From positions 1 to 62,754 of the forward strand of contig JAEERB010000004.1 of assembly GCA_016285615.1 (NCBI GenBank): a stretch of 62,754 nt of DNA, in the 5' to 3' direction. Position numbers and translations under genes: made by a program. The notes under the pieces were generated by a model, which worked only from the letters and a program-made list of their open reading frames with translations, was not told the origin of the DNA and did no database searches. Below are positions 17,471 to 26,100 of the stretch, one piece after another. Every line of letters starts with the position of its first letter. The first letter of the stretch is position 1. The stretch is from Bacteroidales bacterium. GTDB lineage: Bacteria; Bacteroidota; Bacteroidia; Bacteroidales; WCHB1-69.

Positions 17471-18987
17471 TTTCTATGTATAAGTTTGATAATTGTAGAT
17501 TTGATAAATGCCTTCTCTGCCTTATCAAGGCCAAGGAGCCAAACGAAGAGGAACACCCAAAGTACATCAACAACGCTTAAAAGGAGTGCCCACCAGATGC
17601 CGTTGGAGAATCGCTGTAAGTACCATGGCAATAACGGAGAAATAAAGCATATCGGAATAAGCGGGAGCAGTACCTGCTTGAAATAGGTCCTTAGCTCCAA
17701 TCCACAAAGTCGCCTGCAGAAATACAGGTAGAACAGATAGTGGATGCTGTGGCTCACAAGGATAAACACTGATACGATGTATGGTGGCCATCCTGCACGC
17801 AATGCAAAGAAGCTAGCAAACAATTGGACGATAAAGACTACGGCTATGGAAATCTGCAAGCCCTTGATATTACCGTTGGCTGAAATCGATGTCCCTAATG
17901 GCGAAGCCAAAGCATCTGCCAGGTAAGCAAGCAAAACAAATACGCAAAATTCTTTAGTGTATTTCGGAACCTCAACCAACCAAGCACCCAATAGTGCATC
18001 CAAATTGAAATTGATTGGAATTACTAGCGCCAACAGAAGATAGAAAGAGAATTTAGAAGATCTATACAGCAGAGAATAATGGTTGTTCATCTCTCCTGCA
18101 GCATAACTCTTTGTGAGCTGAGGTTTGAATGCTGTTTGAAAGTTTGCAAGGAAAGTGTTAACGGCATTATATACCTGAGATGCAACACCTCGTGCGGCGT
18201 TTACAGAAACAGAGTAATACTGATTCAAAAAAATATTTTCCCCCTGCATGGTTACAGTTCTAGAACCATTACTCAATAAAGACCATCCTGAAAATGACAA
18301 CAGTTCCTTGAATAGCCGTTTATCCCATAGCCAGTTGTATCGACAAGTTGCAAATTGCTTGTTACAATAGATCTTATATGCAATATTGATGAGGATTGTC
18401 GCAGCTAAATAAAGTATGACATAGAGTATTAGCTTGTCAAAGGCAAATAGTTTTAAGAGAAAAATGATTCCAAGTTTAAGCAAAGCCTCGCCAATACTTA
18501 GATAGGCATAAAAGCCCATCCTTTCATGCGCTATTATGGAAGCATTATCGGGTGTTCTGAGAAGGTGGACTATGAGCGTAACAATGGATAGTTGATATAC
18601 CCAAAAGGCGGCCGTCTCGCGCCCGGCAGGAATGTTCAGCTTGTTGATAACGAACCAGAGGCCTATCGTTTCACCTATGATAAGCAAGAATGCGGAGAAC
18701 AATATGAACAGATTAATGCCCATCACATACACTCTATGGTATTTCTTCTCATCCTGTTCACCCAATGCTACATTGAAAAAACGCTGCATGACAGCTATAA
18801 GGGCGTTGCTGATAAAAGAAAACAATGCTATAATACCACCAATCAAACTATATAAGCCGTAGTCATCAACACCTAAAGTGGCTAAAATAACTCTTGAAGT
18901 ATAAAGAGTTACAGCCATCAGTAGTATCATCCTAACATAGAGTAAAGCGGTGTTTTTTGCTATTCTTTCTGTATCAACAAACGACAT
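17467..18987 (-). CDS. wzx: O-antigen/capsule repeat-unit flippase (Wzx, MATE/MVF-like)
   Basis: The protein has 506 residues with 12 or more hydrophobic segments and the N-terminal signature FVDTERIAKNTALLYVRMI, then TSRVILATLGVDDYGLYSL, common to polysaccharide transporters of the MOP superfamily. It moves undecaprenyl-linked repeat units across the inner membrane. It stands just downstream of the wzy-like gene (6-nt gap), as usual for Wzx/Wzy systems. Confidence 0.9.
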   Translation of the reverse strand: MSFVDTERIAKNTALLYVRMILLMAVTLYTSRVILATLGVDDYGLYSLIGGIIALFSFISNALIAVMQRFFNVALGEQDEKKYHRVYVMGINLFILFSAFLLIIGETIGLWFVINKLNIPAGRETAAFWVYQLSIVTLIVHLLRTPDNASIIAHERMGFYAYLSIGEALLKLGIIFLLKLFAFDKLILYVILYLAATILINIAYKIYCNKQFATCRYNWLWDKRLFKELLSFSGWSLLSNGSRTVTMQGENIFLNQYYSVSVNAARGVASQVYNAVNTFLANFQTAFKPQLTKSYAAGEMNNHYSLLYRSSKFSFYLLLALVIPINFNLDALLGAWLVEVPKYTKEFCVFVLLAYLADALASPLGTSISANGNIKGLQISIAVVFIVQLFASFFALRAGWPPYIVSVFILVSHSIHYLFYLYFCRRLCGLELRTYFKQVLLPLIPICFISPLLPWYLQRFSNGIWWALLLSVVDVLWVFLFVWLLGLDKAEKAFIKSTIIKLIHRK

Positions 18988-18993
18988 AACATT

Positions 18994-20094
18994 TTATATA
19001 TTAAACTGTAATTCCTGCCAAAAGAAATGATAGGTAAAACCTCCACTTTGAACACTTAGAAAAAACAATGCGGCGATCATACACCAATAGATAATCCTTC
19101 TATCTGAATCCTTAGCTATACAATCAATTGCCTGTGGAACCAATAGCATAAGATAGAATGTAAAATATTGTCCTATACGAATCATGGCCCCATTCACAGA
19201 AATAAGAGGAACTGCCATCGTTAATAACGGTAGCATTGGATATAGGAGTGCAACTGTTTTGTCTCTAAGAATATCTACTTTTTTTATGGCAATATAACAA
19301 AACAAGGACAACAATTCCATCAAACACACATACAACGAAGCAGCTCCTGTGGATTCTGAGCTACCATATCCTGAATAATACTCATTAGCAAGAAAAGAAG
19401 CGAAAAAAAGCATAATAGGACCAGCGGAAACAAATATGAATGGAATAGTCATAAAAGAAAATAAATGAATTTTCTTTATATATTCCATAAAAAACAATTT
19501 AAGAACGACAACCGATAAGAAAAACAGCACAGACACATGCACCAATGCCCCAACAGCAATTAATATTACTGATTTCAAATATCTGTCCCTCCCTCAGTGC
19601 AATAGAGCCATGAAAGAAAAGCCTGTGGCTATCTGTTGTCTAATACCAGACAAAGCGACAATATTAAACAAAGCAATATATAAAGTGAACGCAAAAATCA
19701 ATTGTAAAATTGAGGTTGAGTAACGGTACCATATAACACCTAACGGAACAAAAAAAATCAAAGCAGAGACAAACAAAAACACATTAAAATTACTTGAAAA
19801 TAATTGTATTATTTTCATATACACGTAAAAACCTGGATCTTTCCCTTTCCCCTCTATATACGTCAACTTAAACAACTGCCATAATTCTTGCCATGAGGTA
19901 TCCTTGGTGTTTTCAAAGAATTGATAATAATAGATTGTATCCGGACCGACCCATACACTACGCAAACTTGACTCCAACACAAACAAAATAACCATTATTA
20001 TAACATACCATTTCCTCTTAACTCCATTCTGATCATCGTTTAAGAAAATGCCCAACAAAATAGCAATTGCAAATAACAGAATCTTTATATCCAT
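18994..20094 (-). pseudogene. wzy: EpsG-family polysaccharide polymerase (Wzy) interrupted by one in-frame TGA
   Basis: From ATG 20094 the frame gives 166 residues, then TGA at 19596-19594, then continues in the same frame to 18994. Together the parts span 367 codons, the usual EpsG length. The first part has EpsG signatures (LRSVWVGPDTIYYYQFF, GKDPGFYVYMKI, NIVALSGIRQQIA). After the stop it reads GRDRYLKSVILIAVGALVHV, the expected TM continuation. No bases are lost, so a single CGA- or TGG-to-TGA change explains it. TGA is a normal stop elsewhere in the window. The gene is a pseudogene, a recent mutant, or a sequencing error. As drawn, the locus has no intact Wzy. Confidence 0.85.
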
Positions 20095-20157
20095 TCACCG
20101 ATTTCTCTTAAAATTCGTTAATTTGAATCGTATATATTTTACTTTCAAGAACTTAAA

Positions 20158-20277
20158 TCAGGAACACTGTTCAAGATTTGGAATTTGCGTCATCGCATCC
20201 AAATCATAGTTAGTGCATAGAAATTCCCTGAAGAAAGGGATTTCTGCACAAATGGTGAGTTGTTTGTAGATGCTGTG
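20158..20277 (-). other. Possible C-terminal remnant of an unidentified gene
   Basis: In the ~300-nt gap between the glycosyltransferase gene (ends 20398) and wzy (starts 20094), one minus frame reads 39 plausible residues ending at TGA 20160-20158. Motifs are KQLTICAEIPFFREF and NYDLDAMTQIPNLEQ. It has no start codon, and upstream the frame has stops. I cannot name the family. The rest of the gap is AT-rich without clear signals. Confidence 0.35.
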
Positions 20278-20397
20278 TCAATTTATAAGCTTTCAAGTAC
20301 CGGTTTCTTCAATATATTAGACAAAGAGCAACTAAATTCATCTTTAACTCTTTTAACAGACACTATTGACACCCATTATTCCTTTTTTCATTCTGGG

Positions 20398-21699
20398 TCA
20401 ATTGGTGAACAATTGCTCTTTTGGAATTGGCGTGCCGAATTTGTAATTGTCAATTATGGCTTTAAAATTCTCAACTAGCCGAGGCATATTCTGTTGAGCC
20501 ATTTGAATTCTTTTTTGAGAAAAATCAAATGAATTATGACGCAATTGTTCCGCCAAAGCAGGATTATCCATAAGCAATAACATTTTTTCTGCAAGACCTT
20601 CAACATCATTCATCTCAGCAATCAACACACATTCTTTTTCTGCATTCAATGATGGTGTCCCCGTTGTCTTATAACAAACAACAGGGAGTCCATATTTCAT
20701 ACTTTGCAACTGGGTACCAGAAATATGGTCAACTTTAGATGGTAGCACGGCAAATCTGGCCGATTGAAGATGTTGAAATAAATCGTTTTGTTCGGCAAAA
20801 AATGGAGTGAATGTCACATTATCTTCAAGGTTCAATTCCTTAATCATTTGTTTTAATTCAGCTCTGACCACATCGTTTCCACCATCAACCAAGTCAAGTT
20901 TTACATGGGGATACTTCTGTTTCACAATAGCCAAGGCCTTGATACAATCATGGAATCCCTTGTCACGACTCATGTGTAATGCAAAATTAATAAAATCGAA
21001 TTGCTTTTCTTCACATGGTGTAGGGACAAAATAATTTATCATACTTGGCCACTGAAAACCAAAAACATAATGGTTGTACCCTAACCCTCTTAACAAATGA
21101 TAGTGTTTATCTGAGTAAACCCCTACATAACGCTCCTTCTCTAATATTTTTAATTCAGTAGAAGCATTTTTTTTATCCAATTTACCAAATTCAGGATTGT
21201 TGTAAACGGTTTGGCACAGCACATAAACAGGATACCCCTGTATGCTGAGAATTGTGCTTGAATAGTAGGCATTTTCGGTGCCAATCAACAAAACCAGATC
21301 AGGTTTGATACAATTGACAAGTTTCTTTACTTTTGGAGACATGGGATTTAAAGCTCTCCATAGATTATCATTTGGAATGAGTTTTTTTAGCAAAGTGGCA
21401 ATTTCACATCTGATAAAATGATAATGTATTCCTTCTGCATCAAAAGATACCATAGATTTTTTCAACCCACTATGCGCTGATATAACATATAACTCTATAT
21501 CGTTCCTCTCCTTTGTAGCCTCAATTATATTACAATTCCAAAGTGCGATGTCACCATATCCATCCCCTTTCCCAGGCATCCTAAGCATTTTTCTGGCAAG
21601 TCGATACAATCTATGTTTGCTTAATGGCAGATGTTCCCTCGCTTCCTTATTTGAAAAATGGCAAATCATTGCCACCTTCATTTTTCTTTCCTCTTCCAT
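20398..21699 (-). CDS. Glycosyltransferase (GT4-like)
   Basis: The protein has 433 residues. It begins MEEERK and a second Met at residue 7 starts the usual MKVAMICHFSNKEAREHLP. The donor half has FDFINFALHMSRDKGFHDCIKAL, VKLDLVDGGND, NLEDNVTFTPFF and VLPSKVDHISGTQLQSMKYGLPVVC, which aligns with the GT4 donor loop although the classic E-x7-E is replaced. It lies 3 nt after the CBS-nucleotidyltransferase gene. It adds one sugar of the repeat unit; donor unknown. Confidence 0.8.
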   Translation of the reverse strand: MEEERKMKVAMICHFSNKEAREHLPLSKHRLYRLARKMLRMPGKGDGYGDIALWNCNIIEATKERNDIELYVISAHSGLKKSMVSFDAEGIHYHFIRCEIATLLKKLIPNDNLWRALNPMSPKVKKLVNCIKPDLVLLIGTENAYYSSTILSIQGYPVYVLCQTVYNNPEFGKLDKKNASTELKILEKERYVGVYSDKHYHLLRGLGYNHYVFGFQWPSMINYFVPTPCEEKQFDFINFALHMSRDKGFHDCIKALAIVKQKYPHVKLDLVDGGNDVVRAELKQMIKELNLEDNVTFTPFFAEQNDLFQHLQSARFAVLPSKVDHISGTQLQSMKYGLPVVCYKTTGTPSLNAEKECVLIAEMNDVEGLAEKMLLLMDNPALAEQLRHNSFDFSQKRIQMAQQNMPRLVENFKAIIDNYKFGTPIPKEQLFTN

Positions 21700-21702
21700 A
21701 GA

Positions 21703-22770
21703 TTAAAATACATTTATCATCTTCAAATACTCAGGCCATTCTCCCATATCTTTCCAAGATTGCTCGCTCACCGGGAAACAACCTACGCGACCACCTTTAG
21801 TCTGTACCTTCTCCATCAGTTGAGTAATGTGGAAGAATTCTCCTTTGGGTATTTCATCAATTAAATCTGAGTTTAATATATATACACCTGTATTAACCTG
21901 ATAAGTCTGTTCAGGCTTCTCTTTCAAAGCGGTCATCAGGCCATTTTCACCTGTTTCAATCACACCGTATGGGATTTTGAAACTCCTCACCATTGTCACG
22001 ATGGTCATGTCATTGTGATTCTGTACATGATAGTCCCATACATCGCGATAGTCCTGTTCATTGATGCTATCGCAGTTTGAAACAAAGAAAGGGGTTCTTA
22101 TCTTGCCTTTCAGCAACGAGACGCTTCCAATGGTCCCAAGTGGTTTTTCTTCCTGAAAGAACTCCACATTATAATGGTGCGGCAATTGACTCAGATAATA
22201 CTTCATCATATCTGCCTTATAGTTCACACTCATATAGAACTTGTGGCAGCCAATGCTCTCGAACTGATCCATGATCACTTCCAGAATGGTCTTGTCACCC
22301 ACAGGAACAAGTGGCTTGGGTATTACATTGGTGATAGGCTTAAGGCGTGTGCCTTTGCCTCCCGCCATTATAACAACGGGAAGATTAATTTTTGGGCGTT
22401 TATCTTCGTCTAGGGCGTCACCTAATGCTTCATCCCAAAAAATGACATCCACTAAGTTTCCAACGTCATCAACCACAGGCATAAACTCAGCCCGCTTTTG
22501 TCTCATCCATTCCTTGACGGATTCTTTATCATCGTCAATAAAAGCATATTTCTTGCTCTTATTATTGAGTAGTTTCCCTATTGGGGTTTCAAACGGAAAA
22601 TTGGCAATAATGGCGCGTTGTAAGTCGCCATTGGTAATGATACCCAGAAAACTATCGCCTGAAAAAACCAACAAGGATTTAGTTTTTCCCTCATCCATTA
22701 CCTTCATAGTTTGGATAAGGGTCGTTTCTGCTGAGATAATCTTTTTTCGGATTCTATCTGAATAAACCAT
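21703..22770 (-). CDS. CBS-domain sugar-1-phosphate nucleotidyltransferase (PtmE-like)
   Basis: The protein has 355 residues. Two N-terminal CBS repeats (LLVFSGDSFLGIITNGDLQRA; FMPVVDDVGNLVDVIFWDEA) precede a nucleotidyltransferase domain (VVIMAGGKGTRLKPITNVIPKP). The domain order matches PtmE, which makes GDP-glucosamine in Campylobacter legionaminic acid synthesis, and related enzymes with unknown sugars. It therefore probably activates a sugar-1-phosphate for this glycan. The CBS pair may sense an adenylate. The genes on both sides are polysaccharide genes. The sugar cannot be fixed from sequence. Confidence 0.8.
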   Translation of the reverse strand: MVYSDRIRKKIISAETTLIQTMKVMDEGKTKSLLVFSGDSFLGIITNGDLQRAIIANFPFETPIGKLLNNKSKKYAFIDDDKESVKEWMRQKRAEFMPVVDDVGNLVDVIFWDEALGDALDEDKRPKINLPVVIMAGGKGTRLKPITNVIPKPLVPVGDKTILEVIMDQFESIGCHKFYMSVNYKADMMKYYLSQLPHHYNVEFFQEEKPLGTIGSVSLLKGKIRTPFFVSNCDSINEQDYRDVWDYHVQNHNDMTIVTMVRSFKIPYGVIETGENGLMTALKEKPEQTYQVNTGVYILNSDLIDEIPKGEFFHITQLMEKVQTKGGRVGCFPVSEQSWKDMGEWPEYLKMINVF

Positions 22771-22781
22771 TTCAACTAGGT

Positions 22782-23837
22782 TTAAATTTCTCTATATCCT
22801 AATAATTTCACTCGATTATGTTCATAACTCTCTGGATGCTTCTCCTTCCATTGCACAACAATGCTGTCATAAACCACTTGGTTGTGCACCCGCTTTCCAA
22901 TCCAAAATTCTGTTTTTGTCTTGGAGAAGTTCTGCTTGAAGAGCAACAATGAGTCGTTTTCATCACCAGTTGTACCGCCGCCAAAATGGAACCACTTACA
23001 ACCTCTTTCCTTGGCCTTTTGGATACCATACCAAAGTATCAGATTATTAGCAGCATATTTCGAATATTCTCTGTCACGCGCTGAAAGATGGTAATGGGCA
23101 TAATTTTGGCTAAACATGAACATGGAGCCTGCAATCACCTTTCCATCTAGCATGGCAAAATAAAGGACGCTATTATCTTTGAACGATGCCTTGTATTCAT
23201 CGTAATAGCTTTGCGGAAAAAAATAATAACCTTCTGCATTCAGATTGGTCATGGTGTTATCATAAAGCTTGCGGAAGGTCTCATAATCATCACTCTCTAC
23301 AATCGTCACGCCTTCCTTTTCGGCTTTGCGAATCATGTTGCGGTTCTTCGAGCTGAACTGCTGAGTCCATATCTCATCCAACGACAAGCTCAAATTTAAG
23401 ACAACAGTATGACGACTAAAGAAGGTCTTCATTTGAGGCGAAGCCAACTTTTGATTGTTCAACAACGGATGGAACCGCATGAATTCGGCCACAATATCAT
23501 TTTCTTGGCACCATGTATCAAATTCTTCCCAAAACTCGGTAATAAAACCAACGTCATCAGTAGAAGCAATCAAACCATTGTAGCCGTATGCACCTTGGAT
23601 ATCGTAATACTCCTTGTCCACCTGATAACCTAACGGCGTGATAGGGTTTTTCAGGAAAGGATATAAGGCAATATTACCATCCTTCTCGAAGATAAAGCAT
23701 TGGGCTTCACCGTCCCCATAGTTTTGGTAGAGGGAGTAGTAAGAGGGAGTAAAGTAAACGTCTTGTTGATTCGCTGATAAACAATCCAGATTACTCCTCC
23801 ATTCATCCACGTTTAATATGTCAAATACTCTATACAT
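22782..23837 (-). CDS. FemAB/FemX-like peptidyl or aminoacyl transferase (GNAT fold)
   Basis: The protein has about 351 residues in the FemAB/BioF2-like GNAT family: VYFTPSYYSLYQNYGDGEAQCFIFE, IWTQQFSSKNRNMIRKAEKEGV, VLYFAMLDGKVIAGSMF and KGCKWFHFGGGT-like (ERGCKWFHFGGGTTGDEN). Family members use aminoacyl-tRNA or acyl donors to add amino acids, and in capsule loci they are thought to decorate sugars. A longer start at 23864 is possible. The ATG at 23837 gives the typical MYRVFDILNVDEW start and an 8-nt overlap with the lyase gene, so I prefer it. Confidence 0.75.
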   Translation of the reverse strand: MYRVFDILNVDEWRSNLDCLSANQQDVYFTPSYYSLYQNYGDGEAQCFIFEKDGNIALYPFLKNPITPLGYQVDKEYYDIQGAYGYNGLIASTDDVGFITEFWEEFDTWCQENDIVAEFMRFHPLLNNQKLASPQMKTFFSRHTVVLNLSLSLDEIWTQQFSSKNRNMIRKAEKEGVTIVESDDYETFRKLYDNTMTNLNAEGYYFFPQSYYDEYKASFKDNSVLYFAMLDGKVIAGSMFMFSQNYAHYHLSARDREYSKYAANNLILWYGIQKAKERGCKWFHFGGGTTGDENDSLLLFKQNFSKTKTEFWIGKRVHNQVVYDSIVVQWKEKHPESYEHNRVKLLGYREI

Positions 23838-24726
23838 TTTTCGTTTGTTCAGAACACATTTCATGTTTAACCAGAACCTCTTTTGCCATCCTAAGCATTG
23901 GAGGCCCTATAAACTTATTATCCACAACAGCAACCCCTTTGCCTTCTCGAACAGCATCCTCCGAAAGATTTATCATCTCTTTCGCCCAATCAACCTCCTC
24001 TTCTGTGGGTGAATAATAACGATGACATAACGGTAACTCTTTGGGGTTTAAAATAAGCATTCCGTCAAATCCCAATTTCTTGGAAAGAATCAGGTTATGC
24101 TCGAGGTCTTCAAGATCATGTACCCGAATATGAACCGTATCAATGGCCGCTTTACCACAATTGTGTGCTCCGTTAACAATCATGTTTCGAGCAAAGAAAA
24201 TACTTTGTCCCTCAATATCATGCTTGCCTTCCAAGTCAGTTACATAATCTTCACATCCGAATGCAACCGCAATTACCCTTGGACTTGCATTACATATATC
24301 CTGGATGTTCATAACAGCACCCGTCGTTTCAATTAAGGGTATTAGCTTGAACGTACCCGGCCCAAACCCTTTGTCATATTCAATGGTTTCAAGTAACTTA
24401 CCAATGAAATAGATGTCCTCACCACAACGGGCTTTTGGATACATAAAACCAGTAACGCCTTCGATAGCAAGTTGATATACATCTTTCAACAAATGCCCGC
24501 TCTCACGGTCGTTAATACGAGGAAAGAGTATGCGGTTTTTAAAAAATCCTTCTTTTACATATTGCACAATCTTATCACGTGCCACCTGCTTATTCTCTTC
24601 GGGTTGCACGCTGTCCTCAATATCGAGTAAAAGGATATCGGCATTACTGCGCGAAGCGCTTTGCATTAGCCTGTCGTTGTGAGCAGGCACAAACATCAAG
24701 CTACGGGTTAGGAAATCTGTTCTCAT
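23830..24726 (-). CDS. HpcH/HpaI-family CoA lyase (CitE / malyl-CoA lyase-like)
   Basis: The protein has 298 residues. The TIM-barrel motifs are clear: RSLMFVPAHNDRLMQSA, ILLLDIEDSV (D35, E37, D38), IPLIETTGAV, VIAVAFGCEDYVTDL (metal and CoA site) and FDGMLILNPKELPLCHRYY. The family includes the citrate lyase beta subunit, malyl-CoA, methylmalyl-CoA and citramalyl-CoA lyases, which split or form 3-hydroxyacyl-CoA esters. The start overlaps the MaoC stop (ATGA), so the two act together. Paired with a MaoC hydratase it recalls the mesaconyl-CoA and itaconyl-CoA pathways. In this locus I infer it makes an acyl-CoA for sugar acylation. Confidence 0.8.
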   Translation of the reverse strand: MRTDFLTRSLMFVPAHNDRLMQSASRSNADILLLDIEDSVQPEENKQVARDKIVQYVKEGFFKNRILFPRINDRESGHLLKDVYQLAIEGVTGFMYPKARCGEDIYFIGKLLETIEYDKGFGPGTFKLIPLIETTGAVMNIQDICNASPRVIAVAFGCEDYVTDLEGKHDIEGQSIFFARNMIVNGAHNCGKAAIDTVHIRVHDLEDLEHNLILSKKLGFDGMLILNPKELPLCHRYYSPTEEEVDWAKEMINLSEDAVREGKGVAVVDNKFIGPPMLRMAKEVLVKHEMCSEQTKNV

Positions 24727-25187
24727 AATGAATTTTGTTTTTTGACCAATACATTTCTGCGGAACGAGATGACATCTTCACCTCTTTGATTATATCCAAT
24801 GGTTTCTACATAGATGATACCACGGTCGTTTTTTGACTTTGACTCACGCTTTTCCAATATTTTGGTTCGGGCATAAATAGTGTCTCCCACATACGTCGGA
24901 GCCAAGTGTTTGATGCTCTCATAACCAAGATTAGCGATAGCCTTGCCACTAATGTCTGGGACGGTCATACCAACCACGAGAGAAAAAACCAAGGTTCCAA
25001 CCACAAGTATCTTCCCATGTTGGTTGTGAGCGGCATAGTCAACATTTGTGTGAACTGGATGATGATTCATTGTCATCAAACTAAAGAAATTATTGTCACT
25101 TTCAAAGATGGTTTTGGATAAAGCGTGTTTTATCTCCAATCCCACTTCGAATTCTTCAAAGTATAATCCTAAAACTGATTGTTTCAT
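24723..25187 (-). CDS. MaoC-family acyl-CoA hydratase/dehydratase
   Basis: The protein has about 154 residues with a hot-dog fold: YFEEFEVGLEIKHALSKTI, then SDNNFFSLMTMNHHPVHTN where the hydratase His lies, then ILVVGTLVFSLVVGMTV and APTYVGDTIYARTKILEKRES. The common GDxNPxH motif reads MNHHPVH, with Asn for the usual Asp, as I recall for mesaconyl/itaconyl-CoA hydratases. A TTG start at 25196 exists; the ATG at 25187 is preferred. It is coupled to the CitE-like lyase downstream and follows the dead oxidoreductase gene by about 10 nt. Confidence 0.8.
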   Translation of the reverse strand: MKQSVLGLYFEEFEVGLEIKHALSKTIFESDNNFFSLMTMNHHPVHTNVDYAAHNQHGKILVVGTLVFSLVVGMTVPDISGKAIANLGYESIKHLAPTYVGDTIYARTKILEKRESKSKNDRGIIYVETIGYNQRGEDVISFRRNVLVKKQNSL

Positions 25188-25197
25188 ATTATTCAAA

Positions 25198-25419
25198 TTA
25201 ATCTACATTTCTATATGCCTGCCAAACAGCATTCATCACATTCTCGGTATGATTGTCATCTCCTACTTTCAAGATTTCTCCTTTATAGTTTAAGTCTATG
25301 CCGCGTTGTGAGAGACATCCATCCGTGTCATTATTGCCACCGACATTCATCGGTGACATAATGACAGGATTCTTTAATCATAAAGTGCCTATGCAACCTA
25401 GTTCAAATAACTTGCTCAT
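25198..25419 (-). pseudogene. Remnant of an NADH:flavin oxidoreductase (old yellow enzyme) gene
   Basis: The 74 codons in one frame read MSKLFELGCIGTL, a TGA stop, then LKNPVIMSPMNVGGN and DGCLSQRGID. That is the typical start of OYE / 2,4-dienoyl-CoA reductase proteins (LFEPGxIGxLxLKNRxxMxPM). After Gly-Ile-Asp the sequence jumps to a short C-terminal end (GDDNHTENVMNAVWQAYRNVD) and stops at 25198. Over 300 residues are deleted and one codon became TGA. The ATG overlaps the TGA of the acyltransferase gene upstream (25419-25416). A reductase thus once stood between the acyltransferase and the MaoC gene. Confidence 0.85.
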
Positions 25420-26093
25420 CTGACAATGTGGTTAAGTTGCTCTTTTTCTTTTGCGGGATTGCCAAAGACAATAGCTCCGTCGTGCAAACTTTTGGTCACA
25501 TTGGATGCCATACCAACAATGCAATCATTACCAATGGTCAATTCATTGCGTAAACAACTATTAAGGCCCACAAAGTTTCTATCACCAATGGTCAATCCAC
25601 TACCCACACAAACTTGAGCCGCAAAGAAATTACTATCACCTAATGTGGTATCGTGACCAATCAACGTACCAGAATTGAAGGTGTTGAAATTTCCAATCAC
25701 GGCATTACTATTAATGACACCATTTGCCAAAACAACGTTTCCTTTCCCCATTTTGGCACTACCTGCCACATAAGCAAATGGATGTACAAAATTTGTATAT
25801 TTTTCTAAAGGCAAGTTTATCCTGTCGCGCCAACCACATCTTTCAGCAATCGCATCTGGACGATAAAGTTGGAACAAGAACTTAACATCGTCATATTTCA
25901 AGTATTTCTTCTTCATCTCCTCATAATCTTGGAACAGAATGGGGCGTCCCAATACTTCTTTCATAGAAGGATCCCAAAAGGCAAATCCCAAAAACTCTGC
26001 ATCGTAATTGCATTTTTCTATGGCGTGAATAAGCTGTTCTGCAATAACCACAGCAGTACCCTTGCCTCCTATTATGATGATTTTTTCTTTCAT
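25416..26093 (-). CDS. PglD/NeuD-like sugar N-acyltransferase (left-handed beta-helix)
   Basis: The protein has 225 residues. The N-terminal Rossmann-like domain (KIIIIGGKGTAVVIAEQL) is followed by hexapeptide repeats (KMGKGNVVLANGVINSNAVIG, NTFNSGTLIGHDTTLGD, GDRNFVGLNSCLR) and VFGNPAKEKEQL. In PglD this fold acetylates the 4-amino group of UDP-4-amino-4,6-dideoxy-GlcNAc. Here a MaoC/CitE pair and a dead reductase follow directly, so it may use a non-acetyl acyl-CoA, which is inference. It lies 7 nt after the DegT-like aminotransferase gene. Confidence 0.8.
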   Translation of the reverse strand: MKEKIIIIGGKGTAVVIAEQLIHAIEKCNYDAEFLGFAFWDPSMKEVLGRPILFQDYEEMKKKYLKYDDVKFLFQLYRPDAIAERCGWRDRINLPLEKYTNFVHPFAYVAGSAKMGKGNVVLANGVINSNAVIGNFNTFNSGTLIGHDTTLGDSNFFAAQVCVGSGLTIGDRNFVGLNSCLRNELTIGNDCIVGMASNVTKSLHDGAIVFGNPAKEKEQLNHIVR

Positions 26094-26100
26094 AAGAATA

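Noticed and set aside
20260..20478. Plus-strand open frame of 72 codons in the gap before wzy
   Set aside because: It overlaps the end of the glycosyltransferase gene, and the AT-rich reading has no motif.
18994..25419. TGA recoding (alternative genetic code) because two genes have in-frame TGA
   Set aside because: TGA is the normal stop of many intact genes here (for example in the ATGA overlaps at 24723, 36334 and 43553), and one of the two genes is clearly deleted.
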